From: an uncultured Lachnospiraceae bacterium
GTDB taxonomy: Bacteria; Bacillota; Clostridia; Lachnospirales; Lachnospiraceae
DNA length: 50,028 bases
NCBI GenBank assembly: GCA_902799015.1
Contig: CADBZI010000020.1
Location: 1-50,028 of the forward strand
Reading direction: 5' to 3'
The stretch's first letter is position 1. Each line of letters starts with the position of its first letter. The notes beneath the pieces were generated by a model that worked only from the letters and a program-made list of their open reading frames with translations, was not told the DNA's origin and made no database searches. Made by a program: the position numbers and the translations under genes. Below are positions 26,398 through 35,650 of the stretch, piece after piece.

Positions 26398-26787
26398 ATG
26401 GGACAGGAAACAGAAGCAAGTCGTGCGCAGAACGCGGAAACCCTCGCACCGCAGCCGCCTCTGGAAGGCCAGCCGAGCCAGCCGGTACAGCCGGGTCAGC
26501 CGGTACAGCCAAGCCAGCCGGTACAGCCGAGCCAGCCGGTACAGCCGCCACAGGAAGGGAAGAAACCGATGAGGATCTCTTCCCCGGAGCAGGTGGATGA
26601 CTACATTCGTGTGACAACACCGGGTATGTGGCTGTTGGTTGCGGCAATCCTGATCTTGCTTGGAGCAGGTATAATCTGGGGCTTCGCAACAAAGCTTGAG
26701 ATGAAAAAAGTTGATCAGAAAGGGCAGGTGACGACAGAGTATGTCACGCCGGCCTCGTTTGTGACAGATGGAATTGCGGGTAACTGA
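26398..26787 (+). CDS. Short NHLP secretion-protein-like membrane protein with Gln/Pro repeat
   Basis: About 129 residues. A Gln-Pro-rich N-terminal part with repeats of QPVQPS (about residues 25-48), then RISSPEQVDDYIRVTTPGMW leading into one membrane helix (LLVAAILILLGAGIIWGF) and a short tail. The segment before and through the helix matches the start of the membrane-fusion (HlyD-like) secretion proteins of NHLM peptide export systems, but the long coiled-coil and lipoyl-like region is absent. Start is uncertain: ATG 26398 after AGGAAAAGGG is chosen; 26371 is in frame. It ends 5 bases before the peptidase-ABC gene. Confidence 0.7.
   Translation: MGQETEASRAQNAETLAPQPPLEGQPSQPVQPGQPVQPSQPVQPSQPVQPPQEGKKPMRISSPEQVDDYIRVTTPGMWLLVAAILILLGAGIIWGFATKLEMKKVDQKGQVTTEYVTPASFVTDGIAGN
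26470..26550 (+). repeat. Short tandem repeat encoding Gln-Pro-Val-Gln-Pro-Ser
   Basis: About four imperfect 18-base units containing CAGCCGGTACAGCC occur in tandem inside the membrane-fusion-like gene. They encode the QPVQPS/G spacer before the membrane helix. Copy number is likely to vary by slippage. Confidence 0.75.
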
Positions 26788-26792
26788 TTCAG

Positions 26793-28988
26793 ATGGGAAT
26801 GTGGAATAAAACAAAAGCCCAGGCGGAACCCGTGACCGGAAAAAAGGTGGCGAAGGTTCCCGTAATCATGCAGCTGGAAGCGCTGGAGTGCGGCGCTGCC
26901 TGCCTGGATATGATTCTTGCCTATTACGGCAAGTGGATTCCGCTGGAGAAGGTGCGCAAGGACTGCGGCGTTTCCAGAGACGGTTCCAACGCGAACTACA
27001 TCCGCCGGGCGGCGATCAATTACGGACTGAATGCGGACGGATACAAGGTAGAGGCTTCCTACCTCGAGAACGAGGGAATCTTCCCCTGCAGCCTGTTCTG
27101 GAATTTTAATCACTTCGTTGTACTGGATGGCTTCCGGAAGGGGAGAGCGGTGCTCAATGACCCTGCCAGAGGCCTTGTTGAGGTGTCCAAAGAGGAGTTC
27201 GAGACCAGCTTTTCGGGGATTATCATTGAGCTGTCCCCGGGGGAGGACTTTGTGCCGGAAGGCAGTCCGAAGAGTATCATGGGGTTCGTGCGCAGGAAGA
27301 TGAAGGGGCTCGGCCCCTCCTTTGCGTTTGCTGTTGCGCTTTCCGCCATCACAGCGCTGGTCGGCATGGTCAATCCTGCATTTCAGAGGGTCTTTCTGGA
27401 TCAGCTGCTTCCGGGCAGGAATCCGGGATGGGTGACGCCATTTCTGATTCTGGCATCCGCGATCGCCGTGATTCAGATGGTGACTGCGGTAGTGGAAAAG
27501 ATCTTCTCGCTGCGGATGGAAGGGAAACTGGCAGTCACCTCGAACAGTGAATACATGTGGCATGTACTGAGGCTGCCGGTGGAATTCTTCTCCCAGAGAC
27601 AGACCGGTGACCTTGCGATGCGGAAACAGACCAACGCGACAATCGCATCGACAATGATCAATACGTTCACACCGCTCTTTCTGAATGCGGGGATGATGAT
27701 CTTCTATCTGGTTGTCATGATCCGTTATAACGTGATTCTGTCCCTGGTCGGTGTTGCGTCGATCGCGCTGAACAGTACCCTTCAGAAGTATATCTCCAAC
27801 AAGAAGATTAATGTTTCCAGGGTGCGGCTTCGTGATGCTGCCAAGCTGCAGTCGACAACGGTTTCCGGAATCGAGATGATCGAGACGATCAAAGCGAGCG
27901 GCGTGGAAGACGAGTTTTTCAGCAAATGGGCAGGCTATCAGGCATCCGTGAACCGGCAGGATATGACCAGCCAGCATATCACACAGTATTCCAGTCTTGT
28001 GCTGGAGTTCATCACGACACTGTCCAACGATATCATTCTCGCACTGGGACTGCTGTTTACGATGTCCGGCCATTTCAGCATCGGTATGCTGTTCGGCTTT
28101 CAGACGCTTCTGACCAGCTTTACCGCGCCTGTGACACAGCTGACCTCGGCCAGGGACCTCATCCGCGAGATGCGGACGGATATGGAGCGGATCGAGGATG
28201 TGCTGGAGTACCCGACGGATGTGTCGCCGGATTCTCTGAAGCTCAATGACAACATCAGCTATACCAAGCTTTCCGGCCGCGTTGAGATGAAAAATGTTAC
28301 ATTTGGTTATTCTCCGCTGGCGAAGCCGCTGATTGAAAACTTCAGCCTTACGGTCGAGCCGGGCCAGAAGATTGCGTTTGTCGGTGCGTCCGGCTGCGGG
28401 AAATCAACCATTGCGAAGCTTCTGACCGGCCTCTACAAGCCGTGGAGCGGAGAGATCCTGTATGACGGACAGAGGATGGATACGATTGACCGCAACCTGT
28501 TTACCGGATCCGTGGCCAAGGTGGACCAGGAGGTAACGCTTTTCGAGGATACGATCGCTGCCAACATCAAGATGTGGGATAACTCCATCGAGAACTTCGA
28601 GATGATTCTCGCTGCCAGAGATGCCAGCATCCATACGGACATCATCGAGCGTGACGGGGGATACAATTACATTCTGAGAGAGAACGGAAAGGATCTTTCC
28701 GGCGGGCAGAGGCAGCGGCTGGAGATTGCCAGGGTGCTGGCACAGGATCCCACGGTTCTGATTATGGATGAGGCGACAAGCGCCCTGGATGCCCGGACAG
28801 AGGCCGAGGTTGTCCAGTCCGTGCAGGAAAGGGGAATTACCTGCATCGTGGTCGCACACAGGCTTTCCACGATCCGTGACTGTGACGAGATCATCGTGAT
28901 GGATCAGGGACATGTCGTAGAGCGCGGCACACACAAAGAGCTGTATGAAAAGGGCGGCCTCTACAAGCAGCTGGTTTCCAGTGAGTAA
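26793..28988 (+). CDS. NHLM-type peptide export ABC transporter with C39 peptidase domain
   Basis: 731 residues. Peptidase C39 domain (about 1-135): QLEALECGAACLDMILAYYG with catalytic Cys at C33, His in NFNHFVVLDG (H107) and Asp in LNDPARG, so the protease looks intact and should cut after double-glycine-type leaders. Membrane domain about 160-450. ATPase domain about 500-731: Walker A GASGCGKST, signature LSGGQRQR, Walker B VLIMDEATSALD, VAHRLST. This layout matches the peptidase/permease/ATPase subunit of NHLP bacteriocin exporters. ATG 26793 lacks a strong site; ATG 26799 is possible. Confidence 0.93.
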   Translation: MGMWNKTKAQAEPVTGKKVAKVPVIMQLEALECGAACLDMILAYYGKWIPLEKVRKDCGVSRDGSNANYIRRAAINYGLNADGYKVEASYLENEGIFPCSLFWNFNHFVVLDGFRKGRAVLNDPARGLVEVSKEEFETSFSGIIIELSPGEDFVPEGSPKSIMGFVRRKMKGLGPSFAFAVALSAITALVGMVNPAFQRVFLDQLLPGRNPGWVTPFLILASAIAVIQMVTAVVEKIFSLRMEGKLAVTSNSEYMWHVLRLPVEFFSQRQTGDLAMRKQTNATIASTMINTFTPLFLNAGMMIFYLVVMIRYNVILSLVGVASIALNSTLQKYISNKKINVSRVRLRDAAKLQSTTVSGIEMIETIKASGVEDEFFSKWAGYQASVNRQDMTSQHITQYSSLVLEFITTLSNDIILALGLLFTMSGHFSIGMLFGFQTLLTSFTAPVTQLTSARDLIREMRTDMERIEDVLEYPTDVSPDSLKLNDNISYTKLSGRVEMKNVTFGYSPLAKPLIENFSLTVEPGQKIAFVGASGCGKSTIAKLLTGLYKPWSGEILYDGQRMDTIDRNLFTGSVAKVDQEVTLFEDTIAANIKMWDNSIENFEMILAARDASIHTDIIERDGGYNYILRENGKDLSGGQRQRLEIARVLAQDPTVLIMDEATSALDARTEAEVVQSVQERGITCIVVAHRLSTIRDCDEIIVMDQGHVVERGTHKELYEKGGLYKQLVSSE

Positions 28989-29008
28989 GACGGAAGGGGT
29001 ACATCATT

Positions 29009-31195
29009 TTGGGATGGTTTGATGAACAGATAAGACAGCGGGTACAGAATGATGATGACATTCTGTCCGATGCCTATGCCCGGATGGCGAATTCCATTCT
29101 CGGGAAAAAGAAAATAGAGGTCATGTTCCAGTCCGACCGCGAGATGGCCACAAGAGCGGTGGGAGAGATCCTGAAGTATTACCGCGTTCGTGCCCGGAAG
29201 ATTCCGGACAGTATGGAAGATTCCAAAGAGATCCTGGATTATCTGCTCAGACCGTCCGGGATTCTGCGCAGAGCAGTCCGGCTGACGGACAACTGGTGGA
29301 AGGATGCGAGCGGTGCGATGCTCGGGTCCCGTAAGGACGGTTCCGTAGTTGCGCTGATTCCGGGAAAGCTGAAGGGATATCAGATCGTTGATCCGGCCAA
29401 TGACAGCCGGGAGGATGTCAATGCAAAGACCGCAAAGGATCTGAGCACAGACGCCCTGTGCTTTTACAAGCCGTTTCCGCAAAAAGAGATTGGGATCAAG
29501 GCACTTGTCACGTATGTAATCTCCTTGCTTCGTCCCAGAGATTATGTCTGGATGATCTCCCTGACGGGAGTCGTGACAATGGTGCAGACGATCGGTCCCA
29601 ACATTACCCGTAAGATCTACGACCAGCAGTTTCTTGACGCGGGAAACAGAACCGTGCTGCTGTGCATGATTCTGGTGCTGCTGCTTTCCGAGCTGTCGCG
29701 ACAGATGTTTGACCTGGTGAAAACGATTTTCAGCCAGAACATTCAGTCGCAGCTGAATCTGCAGGTAGAGAGCGCGGCCATGATGCGGGTCCTGTCTTTG
29801 CCGATTTCATTTTTCTCCAGATTCAATTCCGGAGAGCTGACCAGCAGAGTCTCAGCAGTGACCTCTGTCTGTTCGACGATTTCATCGACCTTCTTTTCCG
29901 TTATCCTGACGGCGGGATTCTCTCTGGTGTATCTGTTCCAGATCTTCAGATTTGCGCCGAGCCTGCTGCTGCCGTCGGTGATTGTGACGCTTATGACGGC
30001 CGGCCTTTCCCTGGCGACGGCGCTTCTGCAGATGGGAGTGACCCAGAAAAGACTGGAATATGACAGTAAGGAGTCCGGCATGGTGCTGGCACTTCTGAAC
30101 GGGATTCCGAAGATTAAGGTTGCCGGAGCCGAGAAAAGAGCGTTCGCAAAGTGGGCACAGAGTTATGCGCCTTCTGCCCAGCTGACGTACAATCCGCCGT
30201 TCCTGGTCAAAATGAATGCGCCGATCTCTCAGATGATCACGCTGGGCGGTGCGGTTGTGATGTATTATCTTGCGCTTGCCGGCGGCGTCAGCGCGGCAGA
30301 TTATATGGCGTTCAACAGCGCCTATGCGCTTGTTTCCGGTGCATTTACCGGTCTGGTCGGAGCTGCCGCAGCGGTGGCAGGCATCAGGCCTTCTCTGAAT
30401 ATGGCCAAGCCCCTGTTTGAAACCGCGCCCGAGATGCGGGAGGACAAAGAGGTGCTCGAGCGCCTGGGAGGAAGCATTGAGGTCAACCGGGTTTCCTTCC
30501 GCTATTCGGATACGATGCCTTACGTACTGAACAATCTGTCTCTGAAGATCAAAAAGGGAGAGTACGTTGCGATCGTCGGAAGAACAGGCTGCGGGAAGTC
30601 TACCCTGCTCCGCCTGCTTCTGGGATTCGAGAAGCCGCAGAAGGGCGGCATCTATTATGACGGTCGTGATATTGAGATGCTGGATCTGAAGTCACTGCGC
30701 CGCAGGATCGGCGTTGTCCTCCAGGCAGGCAAGCTGTTTCAGGGAAATATCTATTCGAACATCTCCATCTCCAATCCATCCATGACGGTGGAGGAGGCCT
30801 GGAAGGCGGCGGAGATGGTCGGCATGAAGGAAGACATTGAGCATATGCCGATGGGGATGAACACGCTGATCCAGGAAGGCGGCGGAGGAATCTCCGGCGG
30901 ACAGAAGCAAAGATTGATGATTGCGAGAGCGATCGCCGGCAAACCATCTATTCTGATGTTTGACGAAGCGACGAGCGCCCTGGACAATATCACACAGAAG
31001 ATCGTATCGGATTCTCTCGATACCCTCAAATGCACCAGGATCGTCATTGCGCACAGACTGTCAACCATACGCAACTGCGACAGGATTCTGATGATGGATG
31101 GCGGAAGAATTGCAGAACAGGGCACCTATGATGAATTGATCGCGAAGGGCGGTCTCTTCGCGAAACTGGTAGAGCGTCAGCGGATTGATCTCTGA
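29009..31195 (+). CDS. NHLM-type export ABC transporter, permease/ATPase subunit
   Basis: 728 residues, without a C39 domain. The N-terminal 160 or so residues form a soluble region (SDAYARMANSILGKKK, SILRRAVRLT-like and FYKPFPQK segments) typical of the second ABC subunit in NHLM loci, where it precedes the membrane helices. ATPase domain: Walker A GRTGCGKST, signature ISGGQKQR, Walker B ILMFDEATSALD, IAHRLST. TTG start at 29009 (encoding MGWFDEQ) follows GGAAGGGG. It probably forms a heterodimer with the preceding peptidase-ABC protein. Confidence 0.92.
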   Translation: MGWFDEQIRQRVQNDDDILSDAYARMANSILGKKKIEVMFQSDREMATRAVGEILKYYRVRARKIPDSMEDSKEILDYLLRPSGILRRAVRLTDNWWKDASGAMLGSRKDGSVVALIPGKLKGYQIVDPANDSREDVNAKTAKDLSTDALCFYKPFPQKEIGIKALVTYVISLLRPRDYVWMISLTGVVTMVQTIGPNITRKIYDQQFLDAGNRTVLLCMILVLLLSELSRQMFDLVKTIFSQNIQSQLNLQVESAAMMRVLSLPISFFSRFNSGELTSRVSAVTSVCSTISSTFFSVILTAGFSLVYLFQIFRFAPSLLLPSVIVTLMTAGLSLATALLQMGVTQKRLEYDSKESGMVLALLNGIPKIKVAGAEKRAFAKWAQSYAPSAQLTYNPPFLVKMNAPISQMITLGGAVVMYYLALAGGVSAADYMAFNSAYALVSGAFTGLVGAAAAVAGIRPSLNMAKPLFETAPEMREDKEVLERLGGSIEVNRVSFRYSDTMPYVLNNLSLKIKKGEYVAIVGRTGCGKSTLLRLLLGFEKPQKGGIYYDGRDIEMLDLKSLRRRIGVVLQAGKLFQGNIYSNISISNPSMTVEEAWKAAEMVGMKEDIEHMPMGMNTLIQEGGGGISGGQKQRLMIARAIAGKPSILMFDEATSALDNITQKIVSDSLDTLKCTRIVIAHRLSTIRNCDRILMMDGGRIAEQGTYDELIAKGGLFAKLVERQRIDL

Positions 31196-31230
31196 CGGAT
31201 CAAGGACAGCATGATAAGGAGAAGACAACA

Positions 31231-31596
31231 ATGACAGTTCAGGAATTCTATGAAGCGGTCGGAGGCGATTATACAGCGGCGAAAAAGATTCTCATGAATG
31301 ACCGGATGATCCGTATGTTCCTTCCGAAGCTTGCAGAGGACCCATGCCGCGCGAAGCTGGAAACGGCATGGAAAAAACAGGACAGGAAGGAAATGTTTGA
31401 AGCGCTTCACGCAATGAAGGGAGTCTGCGCGAACCTCGGCCTGACCTCTCTTTCCCGGAAGGCGTCGGATGCGCTGGAGCCGATCCGTCCCGGAACGGAC
31501 CAGACGATATCGGAGGAAGAATTGTCCGGGAAGGTTGCCGCGGTCTGTGAACAGTTTGATGCCACAATCGCGAAGGTCGGTGACATTACACTTTGA
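31231..31596 (+). CDS. Hpt (histidine phosphotransfer) domain protein
   Basis: 121 residues, single helical Hpt domain: FEALHAMKGVCANLGL with the phosphoacceptor His at H60 and the usual KG-x-x-x-NLG follow-up. The N-terminus, MTVQEFYEAVGGDY, is typical of a clostridial Hpt subfamily I recall. Known role: phosphate relay between hybrid histidine kinases and response regulators; neither is present in the window. It lies 35 bases after the second export ABC gene with AAGGAG upstream, so it is probably in the same operon, which suggests signal-linked export. Confidence 0.85.
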   Translation: MTVQEFYEAVGGDYTAAKKILMNDRMIRMFLPKLAEDPCRAKLETAWKKQDRKEMFEALHAMKGVCANLGLTSLSRKASDALEPIRPGTDQTISEEELSGKVAAVCEQFDATIAKVGDITL

Positions 31597-31690
31597 AACG
31601 ATGCCCGAAGCAGAATCAGAACGCAGCCGGCCCTACGGGGTCGGCTGACACATATCTGATCAAAAACAGGCCGGATGTGAGAGGAATATT

Positions 31691-32599
31691 ATGGAATTCA
31701 AGCAGCTAAGAACGTTTGTGGAGGTTGTGCGCACCGGAAGCTTTACCGATGCGGCGCAGAATCTGTTTCTTTCCCAGCCAACCGTGAGCCAGCATATCCG
31801 TCAGCTGGAGGAGGAGCTGGGGACAAGGCTTGTCATGCGGACGACGAGGCGGATCGAGATTACCCCGCAGGGAAGGAAACTGAGCACCTTTGCGGAGGAT
31901 ATTCTTGCCCTGCGGGACCGGATGCTGGAGAGCTGTTCCAGCCTCGGCCACAGTATTCTTACCATCAGCGCGTCGACGATTCCTTCTGCCTACATTCTTC
32001 CGGATGCGCTGAAGCAATTCGGCAAGGAGCATCCGGAGGTCTATTTTTCCATTCATCAAAGCGACAGCGAAGGCGTGGAGAGAGGCATTGCAGAAGGGCT
32101 TTTTGATCTTGGCCTGACCGGACGGCTGCCGGAAGATGAGAGCCTGTCGGCGGAGAGGATCTGTACGGATCAGATGGTGCTGATTACACCGGTTACGCCC
32201 TGGTTTCTGGAGAAAAAGGAAAAAGGCTCTGATGTGAAGGAACTGCTCACACAGCCGATCATTCTCCGGGAAGCCGGAAGCGGAAGCATGAAGGCTGCGG
32301 ATCAGTACCTTGCCAGGGAGGGGATTCTGGAAGAGGATCTGCATGTCGTAGCGCGGATCAACGACCAGGAGGCGATCAAGAACATGGTGGCAGGCGGTCT
32401 GGGCATCTCCTTCCTCTCCGAAAGAGCTGCCAGAGGATTCGTGGAGGCAAAGAGAGTTCTTTGCTTTGAACTGCCTGAGGGAGCCGGCCTGAGAAGCTTC
32501 TATGCCGTGCAGAGAAAGAAGGATCTGCCCTCCGCTTTGCGCAGGGAATTTGTTCATTTTCTGCATGGATATTTTGAAAGACAGCAAAGCGGTCATTAA
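31691..32599 (+). CDS. LysR-family transcriptional regulator
   Basis: 302 residues. Winged helix-turn-helix near the N-terminus: FKQLRTFVEVVRTGSFTDAA, LSQPTVSQHIRQLEEELG and LVMRTTRRIEITPQG, then a periplasmic-binding-like effector domain (residues 90-295) with REAGSGSMKAADQYL, the stretch that in CysB-type members contacts the ligand. It resembles the sulfur/selenium-associated LysR group, but the effector is unknown. Its gene is followed by a TtcA-like enzyme, which is sulfur related, so a sulfur link is possible. Start ATG 31691 with GAGAGGAAT upstream. Confidence 0.92.
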   Translation: MEFKQLRTFVEVVRTGSFTDAAQNLFLSQPTVSQHIRQLEEELGTRLVMRTTRRIEITPQGRKLSTFAEDILALRDRMLESCSSLGHSILTISASTIPSAYILPDALKQFGKEHPEVYFSIHQSDSEGVERGIAEGLFDLGLTGRLPEDESLSAERICTDQMVLITPVTPWFLEKKEKGSDVKELLTQPIILREAGSGSMKAADQYLAREGILEEDLHVVARINDQEAIKNMVAGGLGISFLSERAARGFVEAKRVLCFELPEGAGLRSFYAVQRKKDLPSALRREFVHFLHGYFERQQSGH

Positions 32600-32706
32600 G
32601 ACCGCCAAGACCCGGGGCGGACCGAAGCCGCACGCAGAGAAAGGCGCTGTACGGCAGGGAAGCGCGTGGCTTTGGTCATGAAAGATTCACGGAAGGGATT
32701 ACAAAG

Positions 32707-33576
32707 ATGGCACAGCAGCTCAGCCAGGCGGCTATGATCGAGCAAAGACTGCAGAAGGACAGGCGGTTCCATGAAAAACTGGTCAGCCCGTTTACAAAGG
32801 CTGTCAGCCGGTATGAACTGATCCGGCCGGGGGACAGGACTGCGGTCTGCATCTCCGGTGGGAAGGATTCCATGCTGATGGCCAAGCTGTTTCAGATTCT
32901 GAAGCGGCACCGGAAGTTTGAATTTGACGTGCGGTTTTTGGTGATGGACCCTGGCTACAGTCCGAAGAACCGGGCGCTGATTGAAGAAAATGCGAAGAAG
33001 CTTGGCATCCCGATCACGATCTTTGAGAGCCGGATCTTTGACGCTGTGGATCATATTCCGAAGAATCCCTGCTATCTGTGTGCCCGCATGCGCAGAGGCT
33101 ATCTCTACCGTTACGCGCAGGAGCTGGGCTGCAACAAGATTGCGCTGGGCCATCATTTTGACGATGTCATCGAGACCATCCTGATGGGAATGCTCTGGGC
33201 GGGACAGTTCGAGACCATGATGCCAAAGCTGCACAGCAGCAATTTTGAAGGGATGGAGCTGATCCGCCCGATGTATCTGATCCGGGAGGAGGATATCATC
33301 GACTGGTCTGAGAAGAATGACCTCAGTTTTTTGCGCTGTGCCTGCCATTTTACGGAGAATTGTTCTGATCTCCGGGAGGATGGCAGCAGCGGATCGAAGC
33401 GATTGGAGACCAAGAACCTGATCCGCCAGCTGCACCGGAGGAATCCGGATGTAGAAGCGAATCTGTTCAAAAGCGCGCAGAACGTCAATCTTGACCGGCT
33501 TCTGGGCTATAAGAAGAATCTGGTCCGCCACAGCTTTCTGGATGAGTACGACCGGAAGGACGATTGCCCGCGCTGA
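32707..33576 (+). CDS. TtcA-like PP-loop tRNA thiolation enzyme
   Basis: 289 residues with the PP-loop SGGKDSM (residues 50-56) for ATP, CYLCARMRRG with a C-x-x-C pair, GHHFDDVIETILM, and a later CAC motif. These cysteines are where TtcA-type enzymes hold an iron-sulfur cluster used to thiolate cytidine 32 of tRNA. Exact substrate is uncertain because the TtcA/TilS/CTU family is broad. ATG 32707; site GGAAGGGATTAC upstream. Confidence 0.87.
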   Translation: MAQQLSQAAMIEQRLQKDRRFHEKLVSPFTKAVSRYELIRPGDRTAVCISGGKDSMLMAKLFQILKRHRKFEFDVRFLVMDPGYSPKNRALIEENAKKLGIPITIFESRIFDAVDHIPKNPCYLCARMRRGYLYRYAQELGCNKIALGHHFDDVIETILMGMLWAGQFETMMPKLHSSNFEGMELIRPMYLIREEDIIDWSEKNDLSFLRCACHFTENCSDLREDGSSGSKRLETKNLIRQLHRRNPDVEANLFKSAQNVNLDRLLGYKKNLVRHSFLDEYDRKDDCPR

Positions 33577-33601
33577 GCTTTTCATCCGGCCCGGCTCGGA
33601 T

Positions 33602-33630
33602 TTGCAGGACCTGATATTGTGTGCTATACT
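33602..33630 (+). promoter_or_regulatory. Sigma-A promoter with extended -10 for the glycan operon
   Basis: TTGCAG (33602-33607), 17-base spacer, TATACT (33625-33630), with TGC directly before the -10 (extended -10). It lies 36 bases before the GTG start at 33666, in the only sizeable gap before a long run of tightly packed glycan genes. Confidence 0.65.
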
Positions 33631-33665
33631 GACTTGTCAACGTTAAAAAGAGGAGGAATTCGTCT

Positions 33666-34124
33666 GTGAAGGAACCGGAAAAAGGCAGATTTGTAGGGGA
33701 GGTATCTCTGAAATGGTTCCTGCTTCTGCACCTGAGCCTGGTCATCAATTCTCTGGCGGGCACTGCATCAAAGCTGGCCGGCCGGCATGCGTTCCTTTCT
33801 TTCGGATTTCTGTTCTGGTATGGCGTGATGCTTGTGATTACGATGACGTTTGCCGTGGCATGGCAGCAGATCCTGAAGCATATGTCACTGACCTTTGCCT
33901 TCACGAACAAGCCGATTACCATCATCTGGGGACTGATCTGGGGAGTGTGTATCTTCCGGGAGAGCCTCAGCTGGAAGATGATTCTGGGGTCGGCCATTAT
34001 TCTGATCGGGATTGTCATCGGTGTGTCTGATGCGCCAGACGGCTCTGCCGGGAGGAAGAACAAGGGCAGAGAGAGGGAAGACGCGGCCGATCCGGGATAT
34101 CCGCGGATGGAGGCGGATTCATGA
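33666..34124 (+). CDS. Small DMT/EamA-type transporter, putative flippase subunit A
   Basis: 152 residues with four membrane helices, then a charged tail. Layout and the pattern near the last helix (FRESLSWKMILGSAIILIGI) fit the small drug/metabolite-transporter family, including ArnE/ArnF-type lipid-linked sugar flippases. Paired with a second such gene that overlaps it by four bases, so a heterodimer is likely. GTG start at 33666 after AGAGGAGGAATTC. In the context of a sugar aminotransferase and glycosyltransferases, a role in flipping an undecaprenyl-linked amino sugar is inferred. Confidence 0.78.
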   Translation: MKEPEKGRFVGEVSLKWFLLLHLSLVINSLAGTASKLAGRHAFLSFGFLFWYGVMLVITMTFAVAWQQILKHMSLTFAFTNKPITIIWGLIWGVCIFRESLSWKMILGSAIILIGIVIGVSDAPDGSAGRKNKGREREDAADPGYPRMEADS

Positions 34125-34501
34125 GGGCGGCATTGCTGTCCGGCGGATTCTCCATGTTCCACGGACTGGAAAAGTATATTGCTGTCTGGATCCTCTCTGT
34201 GCTGATTTCCTCCGTCGCGCAGGTGATGCTGAAGGTTGAGGCAAACAAGAAGCATGAGAGCAGGCTCAGGGAATACCTGAATCCGATGGTAATTACGGCG
34301 TACGGAATCTTTTTTCTGTCGACGTTCCTGACGATGTATGCGCTGAAGTATGTACCGCTGACCTATTCGCCGATCATAGAGCCTCTGAGCTACATCTTTG
34401 TACCGGTGATCGGCATATTGGTTCTGAAGGAAAAGATTTCAAAGAGAAGAGTGCTGGGCATTGCGATCATGTTTGTCGGCATTGTGATCTTCTCAATGTG
34501 A
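34121..34501 (+). CDS. Small DMT/EamA-type transporter, putative flippase subunit B
   Basis: 126 residues, four membrane helices, with ISSVAQVMLKVEANKK after the first helix and VLKEKISKRRVLGIAIMFVGIVIF at the C-terminus, the family's typical ending. ATG at 34121 overlaps the previous stop (ATGA). Likely partner of the preceding subunit; alternative role as an unrelated multidrug transporter cannot be excluded. Confidence 0.78.
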   Translation: MRAALLSGGFSMFHGLEKYIAVWILSVLISSVAQVMLKVEANKKHESRLREYLNPMVITAYGIFFLSTFLTMYALKYVPLTYSPIIEPLSYIFVPVIGILVLKEKISKRRVLGIAIMFVGIVIFSM

Positions 34502-34515
34502 AAGAAGGGGAGCAG

Positions 34516-35649
34516 ATGATTGATTTTAACAGACCTCCGGTGATGGGCACCGAAGCGGGTTTCTTTGAGCAGGTACTTGAGAACGGAAAACTGTGCGGGG
34601 ATGGCCCCTACACAAAGTATGCCTCCGCGTGGTTTCAGGAAAAGTTTAACGTGCGGCACTGCTATCTTACGACCTCCTGTACCTCGGCACTTGAGATGGC
34701 CAGCTGGCTGTGTGACCTTGAGCCCGGCGATGAGGTGATTATGCCTTCCTACACATTCGTATCCACTGCGGATGCGTTTGTTCTGCGGGGGGCAAAGATT
34801 GTCTTCGTGGATATCGATCCGAAGACCATGAATATTGATCCGCAATTGATCGAGGATGCCATTACGGATCGGACAAAGGTCATCTGCCCCGTGCATTACG
34901 CGGGCGTAGCCTGCGACATGGATAAGATCCTGCGGATTGCGAAGAAGCACTCCCTGAAGGTTGTGGAGGATGCCGCGCAGGGCGTGAACGCATTTTACAA
35001 GGGACGTGCACTGGGAACCATCGGAGATTACGGGTGCTTCAGCTTTCACGAGACGAAGAACTATTCCATGGGAGAAGGCGGCGCCCTGCTGTTTAACAAG
35101 GATGAAGACCAGGAAAGAGCGGAGATTGTCCGTGAAAAGGGAACAGACCGCAGCAAGTTTTTCCGGGGACAGATCGATAAGTACAGCTGGGTCGGATACG
35201 GGTCTTCCTATCTTCCGAGCGAGCTGAATGTTGCTTATCTGTGTGCGCAGCTGGAGCGGTTTGACGAGATCAATGACCGCCGCCTCGCAATCTGGAACTA
35301 TTATCATGAGACGCTCAGACCGCTCGCCGAAGCGGGACTGATCGAGCAGCCTTTTGTTCCGGACTATGCGACACACAACGCACATATGTATTACATCAAG
35401 GTGAAGGATCTTGAGACCAGAACGAAGCTGATCCGTTATCTGAGAGAGAAGGATGTTATGAGTGTGTTCCATTACATCCCGCTGCACTCGTCGAAGGCCG
35501 GCATGAAGTTCGGCCGGTTCCACGGAGAGGACATCTACACGACGAAGGAGTCGGAGAGGCTGATGCGGCTTCCGCTGTTCTTCAATCTGACGGATGAGCA
35601 GATGGAACATGTCGCCCGCAGTATTTTGAAGTATCCGGGCTGGACCTGA
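34516..35649 (+). CDS. Sugar aminotransferase, WecE/RffA-like (dTDP-4-amino-4,6-dideoxygalactose transaminase)
   Basis: 377 residues of the DegT/DnrJ/EryC1/StrS family. PLP lysine in FHETKNYSMGEGG (K181); YLTTSCTSALEMA at the cofactor-binding loop; DAAQGVNAFYKGRALGTIGD; and RGQIDKYSWVGYGSSYLPSE, which is characteristic of WecE/RffA. Known reaction: transfers amino nitrogen from glutamate to dTDP-4-keto-6-deoxyglucose to give dTDP-Fuc4N. Start 34516 follows AAGGGGAG; an upstream GTG at 34498 overlaps the previous gene. Confidence 0.9.
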   Translation: MIDFNRPPVMGTEAGFFEQVLENGKLCGDGPYTKYASAWFQEKFNVRHCYLTTSCTSALEMASWLCDLEPGDEVIMPSYTFVSTADAFVLRGAKIVFVDIDPKTMNIDPQLIEDAITDRTKVICPVHYAGVACDMDKILRIAKKHSLKVVEDAAQGVNAFYKGRALGTIGDYGCFSFHETKNYSMGEGGALLFNKDEDQERAEIVREKGTDRSKFFRGQIDKYSWVGYGSSYLPSELNVAYLCAQLERFDEINDRRLAIWNYYHETLRPLAEAGLIEQPFVPDYATHNAHMYYIKVKDLETRTKLIRYLREKDVMSVFHYIPLHSSKAGMKFGRFHGEDIYTTKESERLMRLPLFFNLTDEQMEHVARSILKYPGWT

Positions 35650-35650
35650 T

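Noticed and set aside
26470-26550. Short repeats as a CRISPR-like array
   Set aside because: The repeats are in frame within a gene, with no unique spacers, and encode QPVQPS; it is a coding tandem repeat.
31231-31300. GG at residues 11-12 of the Hpt protein as a C39 cleavage site
   Set aside because: The GGDY motif is, as I recall, normal for this Hpt subfamily even away from exporters, and the would-be leader is very short.
31623-31646. Hairpin CAGCCG...CGGCTG as terminator of the export operon
   Set aside because: No T tract follows it, so it is not an intrinsic terminator by the usual rule; may only be a spacer structure.
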